Origin: Dallia pectoralis
Lineage: Eukaryota > Chordata > Actinopteri > Esociformes > Umbridae
Reading direction: 5' to 3'
Assembly: GCA_029465975.1 (NCBI GenBank)
Contig: CM055728.1
Coordinates: forward strand, 26,000,851 to 26,064,850
DNA length: 64,000 nt
The notes under the pieces are model-generated. The model did not search any database, was not told the origin of the DNA, and saw only the letters and a list, made by a program, of their open reading frames with translations. Each line of letters starts with the position of its first letter. Position 1 is the stretch's first letter. This document shows positions 1-11,800 of the stretch, piece by piece. A program made the translations under genes and the position numbers.

Positions 1-133
1 GTTTATGTCATGTAGAGTGACTAACTCCCTTTGACCTCCCACAAGGCAACTATACATAAGCTAGTTGATGGAAAAGCTGACACTCCCGAAATACACACTA
101 AAATATATCGAAATGCAGCATTACCAGAAGATC

Positions 134-340
134 TAAGGCCACAATATAAAGAAATACAACAAATATTGAGGACACAAAATTAAGCATTACAACAAATATT
201 GAGGCTACAATATTAATCGTTACATCAAATATTGTTGACTCAATATAAATCGTTACAACAAAAATTGAGGCCTTAATATTCATCGCTCCAACAAATTGAG
301 GCCTCAATATTAATCGTTCCAACCAATTCTGAGGCCACAA
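134..340. repeat. degenerate ~33-bp AT-rich tandem repeat
   Basis: About six imperfect copies of a unit containing AACAAATATTGAGGCCACAA followed by TATTAATCGTT. The short open frame across it is a by-product of the repeat. Confidence 0.6.
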
Positions 341-360
341 TACAAAGTGCCTCCCCAGTG

Positions 361-2275
361 TATGAACCAATATGCTTTGACTTGGTTTTAGCCTTAATTT
401 GGGGTCTCATCCAATATGTTTATCATTTCATTAGATTACGACCATTTGCAGATCATTCCTGTGCTTGAGGGATATTGATGTCAGTTTACAGAATCGTCAG
501 CAACATTTCTGTGTCTTTCATGACTGCTAACTGTGAACATTGCAATTCCACTGACAACCACCCAAATAGTCGTACGTAAAAACGTGATCTGGGAATTCTA
601 GTCATTCTATTTCCAATTCACTCTTGAGGTTCTGTGGACTTGTCTGGGCCCATATATGTCCTCTCCATTGTAGCGACCTCTAGCCTCTTGGTTAGTTATA
701 CAGTACTTATCTATGGAGCAGCACTGGTGCAGTAAATGCCATGACATTTCCATTAATTTACTATTAAGAGTAACATGGTGGTACGTGTGAATTATTGCCT
801 ATTGCTGTCCGTCCAGACCTGGATTTCTAAACTCAACAGTAATAACATATTTGAGCTGGCTTTGTGTCTTATTTTTTAAATGATTTTATTATTTATTTGA
901 TTTAATTGATGTTATGGCAGGTTCATGTCAGCTGTTAAATGTGTTTTTCATCCGATTAATTTGTTGAAATAACTGATCTCAAAGTGATGCATGAATGCCT
1001 ACGTCATTGTTTTTGTTTTACTGTTACTGTATTTGTTGTGTCACGTTTTATCTGATTTTGTGGTTATGATTAGAGTTTAACGTTGGTTAAACGTTACTAA
1101 CCGGTCGTATACAACTTTATGATGAGAGCTATATGATGGCAACAGTCTCGGGTCCTCAATAATAGGCTTTGATTCAGCTTTTAACCTTTTGTTGATCTTT
1201 CAGACTGATTTCTACTGTTTTTGCACAGTTTTAACTTGGTATGCACTTCATTCTGGAATGACGTTAGCTTGGCGATTAATGTTGCGTTTACTCAGCAGGC
1301 ATAGCGAGTTTTGACCTTTTTCCCCTCTTCACCACAAGAGGTCTTCTCCCATTTTTTCATGCAATTTAATGTGTGTTTACTGTATTGATTTAAGAGTTTA
1401 AGCCTTTTACACATATCTTTCATGGTATCCCTTGAATATGAGGAAAACAGGTCAGACTGAGTAGTAGACAACGTACTGTCCTTTGTTTGATCACTAGTAT
1501 GTGAACAATGCCTAATAACGTGTTGTGTAACAAACAAATAAAATGAATTAAATGAAATGATAGAAAAATAAAATAAAAAGCACATGGCAAACCTGAAAAG
1601 TCAAATCCCAAGTGTCTGTGTCATTGTGTTTCAACAGAAGGACTGACATAGTCCATAGACAATTCTTAAAATATTTTATAAGTCATTTAAGAATATACAT
1701 GTAACACTGTATATACATACGTATATTTAACAATAAAACTGACTCTACAACAACACAACACTGACACTCTGCTTTTCAAATTACACATTGCTCAAATTAT
1801 ATTTTCAATTAATATATTTGTTAAAATATAGGATTTACAAAAATACTTAAGAAAATATAATTTGTAAGAACAAGATTCTGGAATTCTCTGTACATGGCAG
1901 AATCTATCTGAAGTAGAGGTAAACACAAAAGAAACATATCTGAGTACTGTCATGTCAGTAGCACTGTCACTCATGTCGTTTCAGAAAGTCACTCGTTGAA
2001 ATTACTTTATTAATCTCTTACTTGACCTTTTAATGTCTGACACAGGTGTTACAAATTTGCTCATAATTCCTTACTGTACTAAATATCTTTCAAATCTGTC
2101 CTGTTTTTCTCTTAACACTGTTTTTGTCACCCTTGTCCATACAGAGACACCGTAGTTTTCCATAGTTTGAGCTGTCCATCGTTATAGCGGAGGTGCTTGC
2201 TACATGCCTGTCTCGGATCTGATCTCCCAACTAGCGTACCACTTGGGACGATTGAACCATATTTAGCATTCATTC
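361..2275. other. intergenic, no gene recognised
   Basis: AT-rich sequence downstream of itih6. The open frames are short, overlap each other and resemble no family I know. A minus-strand AATAAA (TTTATT on the plus strand near 2005) lies beyond the 12-bp array and could be the itih6 polyadenylation signal; this is only a motif match. Confidence 0.5.
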
Positions 2276-2884
2276 TAAAGATTGTGTGCTAAGTGCTGTG
2301 CTAGGTGGTGTGTTAAGTTCTGTGCTAGCTGTTGTGCTAAGTGCTGTGCTAGGTGTTGTTCTAGGTGTTGTGCTAGGTGGTGTGCTAAGTGCTGTGCTAG
2401 GTGTTGTGCTAAGTGCTGTGCTAGGTGTTGTGCTAGGTGGTGTGCTAAGTGCTGTGCTAGGTGTTGTGCTAGGTGTTGTGCTAGATGGTGTGCTAAGTGC
2501 TGTGCTAGGTGTTGTGCTAAGTGCTGTGCTAGGTGTTGTGCTAGGTGTTGTGCTAAGTGCTGTGCTAGGTGTTGTGCTAGGTGTTGTGCTAGGTGGTGTG
2601 CTAAGTGCTGTGCTAGGTGGTGTGTTAAGTGCTGTGCTAGGTGGTGTGCTAAGTGATGTGCTAGATGTTGTGCTAGGTGGTGTGCTAAGGGCTGTGCTAA
2701 GTGGTGTGCTAAGTGCTGTGCTAGGTGGTGTGCTAAGTGCTGTACTAGGTGGTGTGCTAAGTGATGTGCTAGGTGGTGTGCTAAGTGCTGTGCTAGGTGT
2801 TGTGCTAGGTGTTGTGCTAGGTGTTGTGCTAAGTGCTGTGCTAGGTGTTGAGCTAGGTGTTGTGCTAGGTGTTGTGCTAAGTAT
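2276..2884. repeat. 12-bp minisatellite abutting the itih6 stop codon
   Basis: About 50 head-to-tail copies of a 12-bp unit with two main variants, AGGTGTTGTGCT and AAGTGCTGTGCT, and almost no length change. It begins directly after the itih6 TAA, so it should form the proximal 3' UTR. Because 12 is divisible by three, long frames are open on both strands. In the itih6 frame beyond the stop it would read Ser-Thr-(Thr/Ala/Pro)-(Pro/Leu) repeats. Confidence 0.95.
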
Positions 2885-5800
2885 TTACAGGTGATCCACC
2901 ACATAACTCTGGTAGGGATGTCTCAGCAGCATCTCCACCTCTGCCTTGGGCACAACCCAACACCTGCCCAGGTGACGTTTTCTCACGGTGTCCTTCAGGG
3001 TCTTGAACTCCAAGATGACCGGCACATGTATCTCCCCCCACCAGAGGATCCCCCTGGATAGTACACCATCTTTACCGGGCCGGGGTCCTGTGACGTGATG
3101 CTCTTCCACCTGCGACACACTTATGTCAGCATGCTGAAACTGGCCTGTTGGGACAAGAAAGGGCAATTCATCAATCAATCGTGACATGTTTCATTCTCTA
3201 CAGGCCTGCTTCAGGGTAAATCGTACAAGATGAAGCAACTGAGGAATGAAGAGGGGAACGTGCCAAGCAGGCCTCTGGTGGAAGTTGACAGGCCCTGTCC
3301 ATCTGTGATGTAGAATCCCAGGTGGGCCATTTGCAGGTAGCTGGGGTGTTTGTAATGATGAAAAAGAACCAGGAAACTGATGTCATTGGCCATCTGGATC
3401 AAACAACTCTGATGGAACCCATTCACGTTTTCCATGGAGACTTTTACACCCTGCCTCGTCACAGATCCCTGCTGATTGGTGGGTAGTGTGTCCTGTCCCT
3501 CCCCTTCCACTATCACGGTGTCCAAGGTGATGGTGACTGTTATGGCGGACAGCCAACCTGTCCCTCCCCCGGCAGAGGAGACGATTATCTGGTCAAAGTA
3601 AGTACGGTCACGGTCCTGAGCGTCATGTTTGGACGGCGCCGAAATCAAGTGACCGTCCACCAAGATACCTTAAGGAAAGAAAGAGCAAATTTAACTACCT
3701 GTGTCTGGGTGTGCAAGCTTGAGTGCGTGGGCGCTGTGTGTGTGTGTGTGTGTGTGTGTGTGCATGCTAGCATTTTTAAGATAAAACCTGCACTTATTAA
3801 TTAGTTCCCATTCTAATCTTTTAGGGTTTTATAGTGCCTTCAGAACGTAAAAAAAAGAAATACCTCATGCGCGTAAGTATTCAGACCAGTAACAATGGCA
3901 CTCGAAACCGAGCTCAGATTCAACCCCGGTTTCTTTTGGCGCGTCTGCAAAAACTCTCACATTTACAGGCGGCCATTGAGAGCATCCTCTCAAGCTGCAT
4001 TACTGCCTGGTACAGCCACTGCCCCACTGCTGATCTCATGGCCCTCCAGAGGGTGGTTCAGTCAGCAGAATGGATAACCGGCTGCCATCTCTTTTCGGTG
4101 CAAGGCATACTGTATATAATACGTGATGCGTTAAGAAAGCACGGAACATCATTAAATAACTGCCACTCAGGCTACGGTCTGTCCACACTGCTGCCGTCTT
4201 GCAGACGTTACTGGATCATCAGGCTACAGTCTGTCCACACTGCTGCCGTCTGGTAGATGTTACTGGATCATCAGGCTACGGTCTGTCCACACTGCTGCCG
4301 TCTGGCAGACATTACTGGATCATCAGGCTACAGTCTGTCCACACTGCTGCCGTCTGGTAGATGTTACTGGATCATCAGGCTACGGTCTGTCCACACTGCT
4401 GCCGTCTGGCAGACATTACTGGATCATCAGGCTACAGTCTGTCCACACTGCTGCCGTCTGGCAGACGTTACTGGATCATCAGGCTACGGTCTGTCCACAC
4501 TGCTGCCGTCTGGCAGGCGTTACTGGATCATCAGGCTACAGTCTGTCCACACTGCTGCCGTCTGGTAGATGTTACTGGATCATCAGGCTACGGTCTGTCC
4601 ACACTGCTGCCGTCTGGTAGACGTTACTGGATCATCAGGCTACGGTCTGTCCACACTGCTGCCGTCTGGATAGATCGGCTTCTGTCCACTGGATCATCAG
4701 GCTACGGTCTGTCCACACTGCTGCCGTCTGGCAGACGTTACTGGATCATCAGGCTACGGTCTGTCCACACTGCTGCCGTCTGGCAGACGTTACTGGATCA
4801 TCAGGCTACAGTCTGTCCACACTGCTGCCATCTGGTAGATGTTACTGGATCATCAGGCTATGGTCTGTCCACACTGCTGCTGTCTGGCAGACGTTACTGG
4901 ATCATCAGGCTACAGTCTGTCCACACTGCTGCCGTCTGGTAGATGTTACTGGATCATCAGGCTACGGTCTGTCCACACTGCTGCCATCTGGCAGACGTTA
5001 CTGGATCATCAGGCTACAGTCTGTCCACACTGCTGCCGTCTGGTAGATGTTACTGGATCATCAGGCTACGGTCTATCCACACTGCTGCCGTCTGGCAGAC
5101 GTTACTGGATCATCAGGCTACAGTCTGTCCACACTGCTGCCGTCTGGTAGATGTTACTGGATCATCAGGCTACGGTCTGTCCACACTGCTGCCGTCTGGC
5201 AGACGTTGGATCTGGCTATTATAAGGCAACAGTCTGTCCACACTGCTGCCGTCTGGTAGATGTTACTGGATCATCAGGCTACGGTCTGTCCACACTGCTG
5301 CCGTCTGGCAGACGTTACTGGATCATCAGGCTACAGTCTGTCCACACTGCTGCCGTCTGGTAGATGTTACTGGATCATCAGGCTACGGTCTGTCCACACT
5401 GCTGCCGTCTGGCAGACGTTACTGGATCATCAGGCTACAGTCTGTCCACACTGCTGCCGTCTGGTAGATGTTACTGGATCATCAGGCTACGGTCTGTCCA
5501 CACTGCTGCCGTCTGGCAGACGTTACTGGATCATCAGGCTACAGTCTGTCCACACTGCTGCCGTCTGGTAGACTGGATCATCAGGCTGGATCATCAGGCT
5601 ACAGTCTGTCCACACTGCTGCCGTCTGGTAGATGTTACTGGATCATCAGGCTACGGTCTGTCCACACTGCTGCCGTCTGGCAGGCGTTACTGGATCATCA
5701 GGCTACGGTCTGTCCACACTGCTGCCGTCTGGCAGCTGCCATCTGGCAGGCAGACGTTACTGGATCATCAGGCTACAGTCTGTCCACACTGCTGCCGTCT

Positions 5801-8800
5801 GGTAGATGTTACTGGATCATCAGGCTACGGTCTGTCCACACTGCTGCCGTCTGGCAGACGTTACTGGATCATCAGGCTACAGTCTGTCCACACTGCTGCC
5901 GTCTGGTAGATGTTACTGGATCATCAGGCTACCGTCTGTCCACACTGCTGCCGTCTGGCAGACGTTACTGGATCATCAGGCTACGGTCTGTCCACACTGC
6001 TGCCGTCTGGCAGACGTTACTGGATCATCAGGCTACAGTCTGTCCACACTGCTGCCGTCTGGCAGACGTTACTGGATCATCAGGCTACAGTCTGTCCACA
6101 CTGCTGCCGTCTGGCAGGCGTTACTGGATCATCAGGCTACGGTCTGTCCACACTGCTGCCGTCTGGCAGACGTTACTGGATCATCAGGCTACGGTCTGTC
6201 CACACTGCTGCCGTCTGGCAGACATTACTGGATCATCAGGCTACAGTCTGTCCACACTGCTGCCGTCTGGTAGATGTTACTGGATCATCAGGCTACGGTC
6301 TGTCCACACTGCTGCCGTCTGGCAGACGTTACTGGATCATAATGCAACAGTCTGTCCACACTGCTGCCGTCTGGTAGATGTTACTGGATCATCAGGCTAC
6401 GGTCTGTCTACACTGCTGCCGTCCGGCAGACATTACTGGATCATCAGGCTACAGTCTGTCCACACTGCTGCCGTCTGGTAGATGTTACTGGATCATCAGG
6501 CTACGGTCTGTCCACACTGCTGCCGTCTGGCAGACGTTACTGGATCATAAGGCAACAGTCTGTCCACACTGCTGCCGTCTGGTAGATGTTACTGGATCAT
6601 CAGAGCGCAATCTGCCAGACTCGCAAACAGTTTAGACCGCCATGACATTACATCACTTTTCAATCAGCAACATAAATCTTCTGATCAAATTGATCAATCC
6701 AGATTTTTATACTTTGAATACCTTCAATGTTCATTCCATACATGAGTTTATGTTAATATGCCCATTGATATGCCCTACAACACTTAATATTTAATAAAAT
6801 GTCTATTCATATTGTCCATTTCAATGCATAGATGGGAGACGCTGCGACAAGGAAAACGGTCTCTGCAGCACTTGAAGCTGTGATCACTGCCAAAAGCGTT
6901 TTTACAATATGTAATGTATAAAGTGTCTGAATACTTACATGCACGTGATTTTTATTCCAATAAGTTGTAACATATTATTTCAAAGTTGTTTTTACTGGAA
7001 AGATGTCGTTCTATGTAGATAATGGGTGAAACCTCTGTATAGACATTTAACTGACATCTATTTTTACAGGACACTAATATAATACTACAGTTTGGTTGCT
7101 GTGAACAAGATTGCAAATACGCCTCCAGTTGTGCCTTTGTCTTTGTAGTTGTATGTGTGTTGACCAACCTCTCTCTGGGTCTTCTATTAGCCTCAGGACA
7201 TCATTGGCCATGCCGTCCACCGTGAAACAGAGATTCTGTTTCAGTTTTGGGAGCTGGACCACAAAGTGAGGGTCTCCATCAACTTTAAAAATATAAAATA
7301 TATTGAAGACAGATGTGAGGAACAAGTTAAGTTTGATAGTTATACGATGACATGTTTGTTAGGTTCTGTTATCGGAAATTGTCTGTCTGTACCAGAGGAG
7401 GAGAAAACTCTGAGGGAACTCAATCTGGAGGCGGGAACAGGCTCTGGAGGCACAAGAGGGAAGTTCTTGGAGCACCTCTGGTCTGGTCTCATACACAATA
7501 ATCACACATTGTTTATTTACAGTGATCTGATTTGTGAAAATACTTACGCAAAGTTGATACTGATTCATCCCCTGAAAACAGAAATATTCCCAAAACATAT
7601 TTAATACGATGATATATTTAACATATTTAATCCCAACTGCAGCTTATATATTTCGTCTTTCCCCCACAAGAAATTGAAATGTTTAGCCTGTGTTAAAAAA
7701 CAGATGTGTGGGTATTTAAATACAGTGTCCTGATTGGCTAATGGAATGATGTTTAACGAAAAACCTTTTCCACAGAGGCTTCTGCATGAAATCCAAAAGG
7801 GTTCTATCTGGAACCGCATGGGTTCTGAAAACAAATTTGTCCTCCAGTAGCGATAGAACCTTTTTGGAACCCTTATTTTTTACGAGTGTATAATTGCCAA
7901 CAGTTCCATCCCATCGGAACAAGCTAATATTGGACAAGTAATTTAAAAACAACCTTATCCGAGGTAGTTTGCTGTAAACAATAGTTTTTTAAGCATATTA
8001 AACAGGTTAAATAACAGTAAAGAAATACTTATTAGTTCCCCATTTTCACTTTTATTTAGACTAAAACTAAGGAAACACCTATATAAATTGTTAAGCATGG
8101 AACATCCAATCAACTGAACTAGATCATTTGTTCAACATTCCTCAACTTACAGGGGTCATAGTTACGATCGTAGTCATAGTTGTCGTAGGTTATATCATAA
8201 TCTGAAAGATGAAATGAGACATAATTAGATACGAAAGAAAGGCTTTATAACAGCTCTTCAGGGGGGAACAACCACTTTTAAGATTCAACATAAATGTTTT
8301 TACACTGAATATGTTTTTAATGACAGGGAATTGAGAAGCTCACCTTTTACCAGATCCATATCTAAGAGATGGGGAGACCACAGAGTTTAAATGAGAAGCA
8401 TTACTGATTGGCACTAATACATTACTTCTATAAACATATACTACATTAATTCCTTGACAACCACGAGGTAAAACAGAATGATGAGATTTCCTGTCACGGT
8501 CGACTCGCCTTTTCTTTCAATCTGGATGGAAGTGAAGACATCTGGTGGAAGAGATAAAAATGGGTGGAAGAGATAAAAATTACACTAACTAACTATTTTC
8601 TAAGATCGGGGACAATCACACAAAATGTCTTCTAGGTTTCAGAGGTTAGTGGAAACCTACCTGACAGCCTGGAAGCCTCCCACAGTTTGGGTTCATCTGT
8701 GGCACCAGGCATGGGGGCAAATGTGGCAGAGACAAAGGTTGCAATCTGGTCCACGTCGGCGTCTTGGTCTGTCTTACTGCCCTCTGGTGCAGGAGCAAGG

Positions 8801-11800
8801 GGGTGAATCCGAAGGCCATACTGGTGTGTGGTGAACTGAGCTAGGTCGGCATCGGTGGCAGACGCTGTGACATTCTCAGTGGAAGAGGAGGCAACTCTAA
8901 CCGATGGAGGGACGGTCCTGACCGAGATAGGAAATGGTGTAGCAGGTTTCATAGGCAGTAAAGCCAGGGTTAGATTGAATCTATCTAAGCTGGTGTTGGT
9001 GGTGGTGGTGGTTGAGGTGGTAGGAGTGGTAGAGGTGGTGGTGGTTGAGATGGTAGGAGTGGTAGAGGTGGTGGTGGAGGTGGTGGTGGTTGGAGTGGTG
9101 GTAGAGGTGGTGGTGGTTGGAGTGGTGGTGGTGGAGGTGCTGGTAGATGATCTGGTGGTGGTTGTAGTGACAGTCTTCCCTGTGGTGTGTAGTGGGGTGG
9201 TACTGGTTCTGCCCGGTGCAAAAGCGGCAGCGCTTCTGAACAAGTTGGGCAGGGGGGTAGGGAATGTCCTGGAAGGAGAGACACGGGCGGTCCTCAAATG
9301 GTTTGGAGCAGCGGTGGCGGTTTTCATGGTTTTGCTGGAAGAATTTGTGCTTTTTCTGGACGGCGGCGGAACCACCTTTGGCTTCGATGGAAGTTTTGGA
9401 GTTGCGGTCTTTCTGGATTGCGGTGGGGGTTGAGCAGGTGGAGACTTGGTGATAAGAGGGCTGGGTTTAGCTTTGACAGTCCTGGGCTTTTTCACAGGGA
9501 TGGGGGGTGCTGGTTTAGTGTTAGAAAAGTTGGCCATAGTGATTTTTGTAGTAGCTGGAGAAGCGGTGGTTGTGGTGCCGGGTGGAGCTGTTGTAGTTGA
9601 TGCTGTAGGAGGTATGTCATCCTCATCAGGCTTGACTACAACCAGGGAAGTCACAGGTGTGACAAAATTGTACTTGAGAGAGAGATTGGTTGCCTTCTCT
9701 CCCAGCAGTTTCTGCACGGCTGAATCTGTGCTGTTCAGTTTGGCAAGCAGCAGCTCTTTGATAGTGAAGTAAGCCCACAGACGATGGACAAAGCTGGAGA
9801 GACCGTCCGTGGCCCCAGGGCAGTCCATACCGGATATTGTCTTATTCCCTTCTTCTTTTGAGATCGCCACGTCATTCTCCATTTTTACCTTCTGCTTGTA
9901 GCCGTTGGCCGACAAAGACACCTGTGGGCGAGGATAAAATCTTTAAAACAAAAATAAAATAATTGTATGACAAGTTTGATGAACACATTGAATAATGTGG
10001 GTTTGTAAACCTAAATGTTTACTGACAAAATCAAACTTGTTTTATCGTGTCACACGGTAGAGAAAAAAAATAAAATATATATATATATATATACTCTCAA
10101 ATAACTCTCCGTTCCATCGAACCAGACGATGACGTCATGTACATGTTCTCTTATAGTGGCTCTTACATTAATGTTGTAATAACAGATACATTTAAACATT
10201 TATGTAAATACAGTAAATATGCCACCAATATGCTGACGTGGCACCGGGTGAAAATGAGCATGACACCTCTGCCTTAAGGTATTAACAAGCGTCTAGCGTT
10301 CAGCAATACATCCTCCCTCATCCAGTTGCTGGAGCATGTTAGGCATGTAGTGTTGATTCTCCGAACCAACCATATGCAAAATGCATTGCAATAACAGAAG
10401 CAACAACATATAAACAGCAAACCTTCAGGTCTCTGACCCCTGGCTTCACCTTCCCAGTGACCACCAGCTCAGAGCCCTGGAAGTAGTTCGGGAAGAGGGA
10501 TCGCGAGACATCGAAGGCCTGGTCGTCCAGGTACGTCAGCTGGATGTCTGACAGAAGTGGGCTGGCCACCTCGTCGTAAAATCCCTTCAGCTGGAGGGCG
10601 GCGTCCGCGTCCTCGTACACCATCCTGGCAACGCCGCGGTTTTCCAGCGCCAGGCGCTTTAAAAGGGGAAAGTCGGCGTCATCCCCAAAGGCCAAGCCGA
10701 AGAGCGAGGCGGAGCCGAGGGCGTTTCTGGCGTTGCTCAGGATGTATTCGCCAGCCGTTATGCCAATGGTCGCCTCGCCATCGGTCAGGAAGAGGACCAG
10801 AGGCACCCGGTGGGCACCGTCCGAAGAAGAGGAGGGGTTGACCAGCTGGGCTGCTGAGAGAAGAGCTGCGTTGATGTTGGTCCCTGGATAAGGAAGGTAG
10901 GAAGTAAGGGATGGAGCAAGGAGAGATGGTGGAGGTGGAGGACGTAAAACGAAGGAGGCAGAAGAGGGGGAATAAAGAAAGTTGTAGACGGTTAAGCTGG
11001 TCTTGTCAGGTTGCTGCACGACTCATCCGAATCAACCGTCCTCACATCCGTCAGCGATGATCCTGTTCACGAACTCCTTGGCCTCTCGCAGGTTGTTTGG
11101 CGTGGCCCTCACAGTGCCACCCTTCTTCCAGCTGTGCACCTTATCCGAAAAGGTGATGATGTTGAAGTGGTCCGCCTCACGTAGGTCCCCGAGGATGGTG
11201 GCCATCGCCTGCTTTGTCTGGCTCACGCAGAAAAACACCACGAGAACACACATAGGATGTTTAATGCATCTGGTTGTCATTCATATCTGAATCAACAGGT
11301 AACCATGGAGGTGACCCTTCTACCTGTTTTATCTTGGTGCCAATCATGGAGCCACTGACATCTATGACAAAGATGACATCTTTGGGCACCACAGGAAGTC
11401 CCCTTGGAGCAAAGAAGTGGACAAAGTGTCCATCAAACACCTGAGAAAGTCCGACAGAAGAGAACACAGTGCCAACTCACTAGATTAGATGGTGGCCTCA
11501 CCAGACACTGTTGTTTGCCCTACAGAGTGTGTCGTGTTTAGAAGTGCACTTGTGTGTGTGTGTGTCTGTACCTGTATGTCCCCGATAAAGTCACTGAGCT
11601 CCACGTCGTACTGGATGACGTAGTCAGCGTTGAGGCCCTTGGGAGAGACACTGCTTTGCTGTTCCAGGCTGGGGCTATAGTGAATACTGGCACAACCCGG
11701 TTTCTTCAGGATCCGGGTAGAGGCGGGAGCCTTGGAATCATCTGGAATGGTCAGGAAACACCCGGTAAGTCCACAGGAAGTCTTTGTGGAAGTTGGAGAA

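Noticed and set aside
2282..2894. Long Cys- and Val-rich frames on the plus strand and His/Gln-rich frame on the minus strand
   Set aside because: By-products of a 12-bp repeat whose length is divisible by three.
4165..6635. Overlapping open frames repeating LLDHQATVCPHCCRL
   Set aside because: Frames of the 52-bp satellite. The Cys/His content looks like a zinc finger but follows only from the repeat sequence.
8855..9433. Val-rich 192-codon plus-strand frame
   Set aside because: Antisense of the Thr-rich part of itih6 exon 10.
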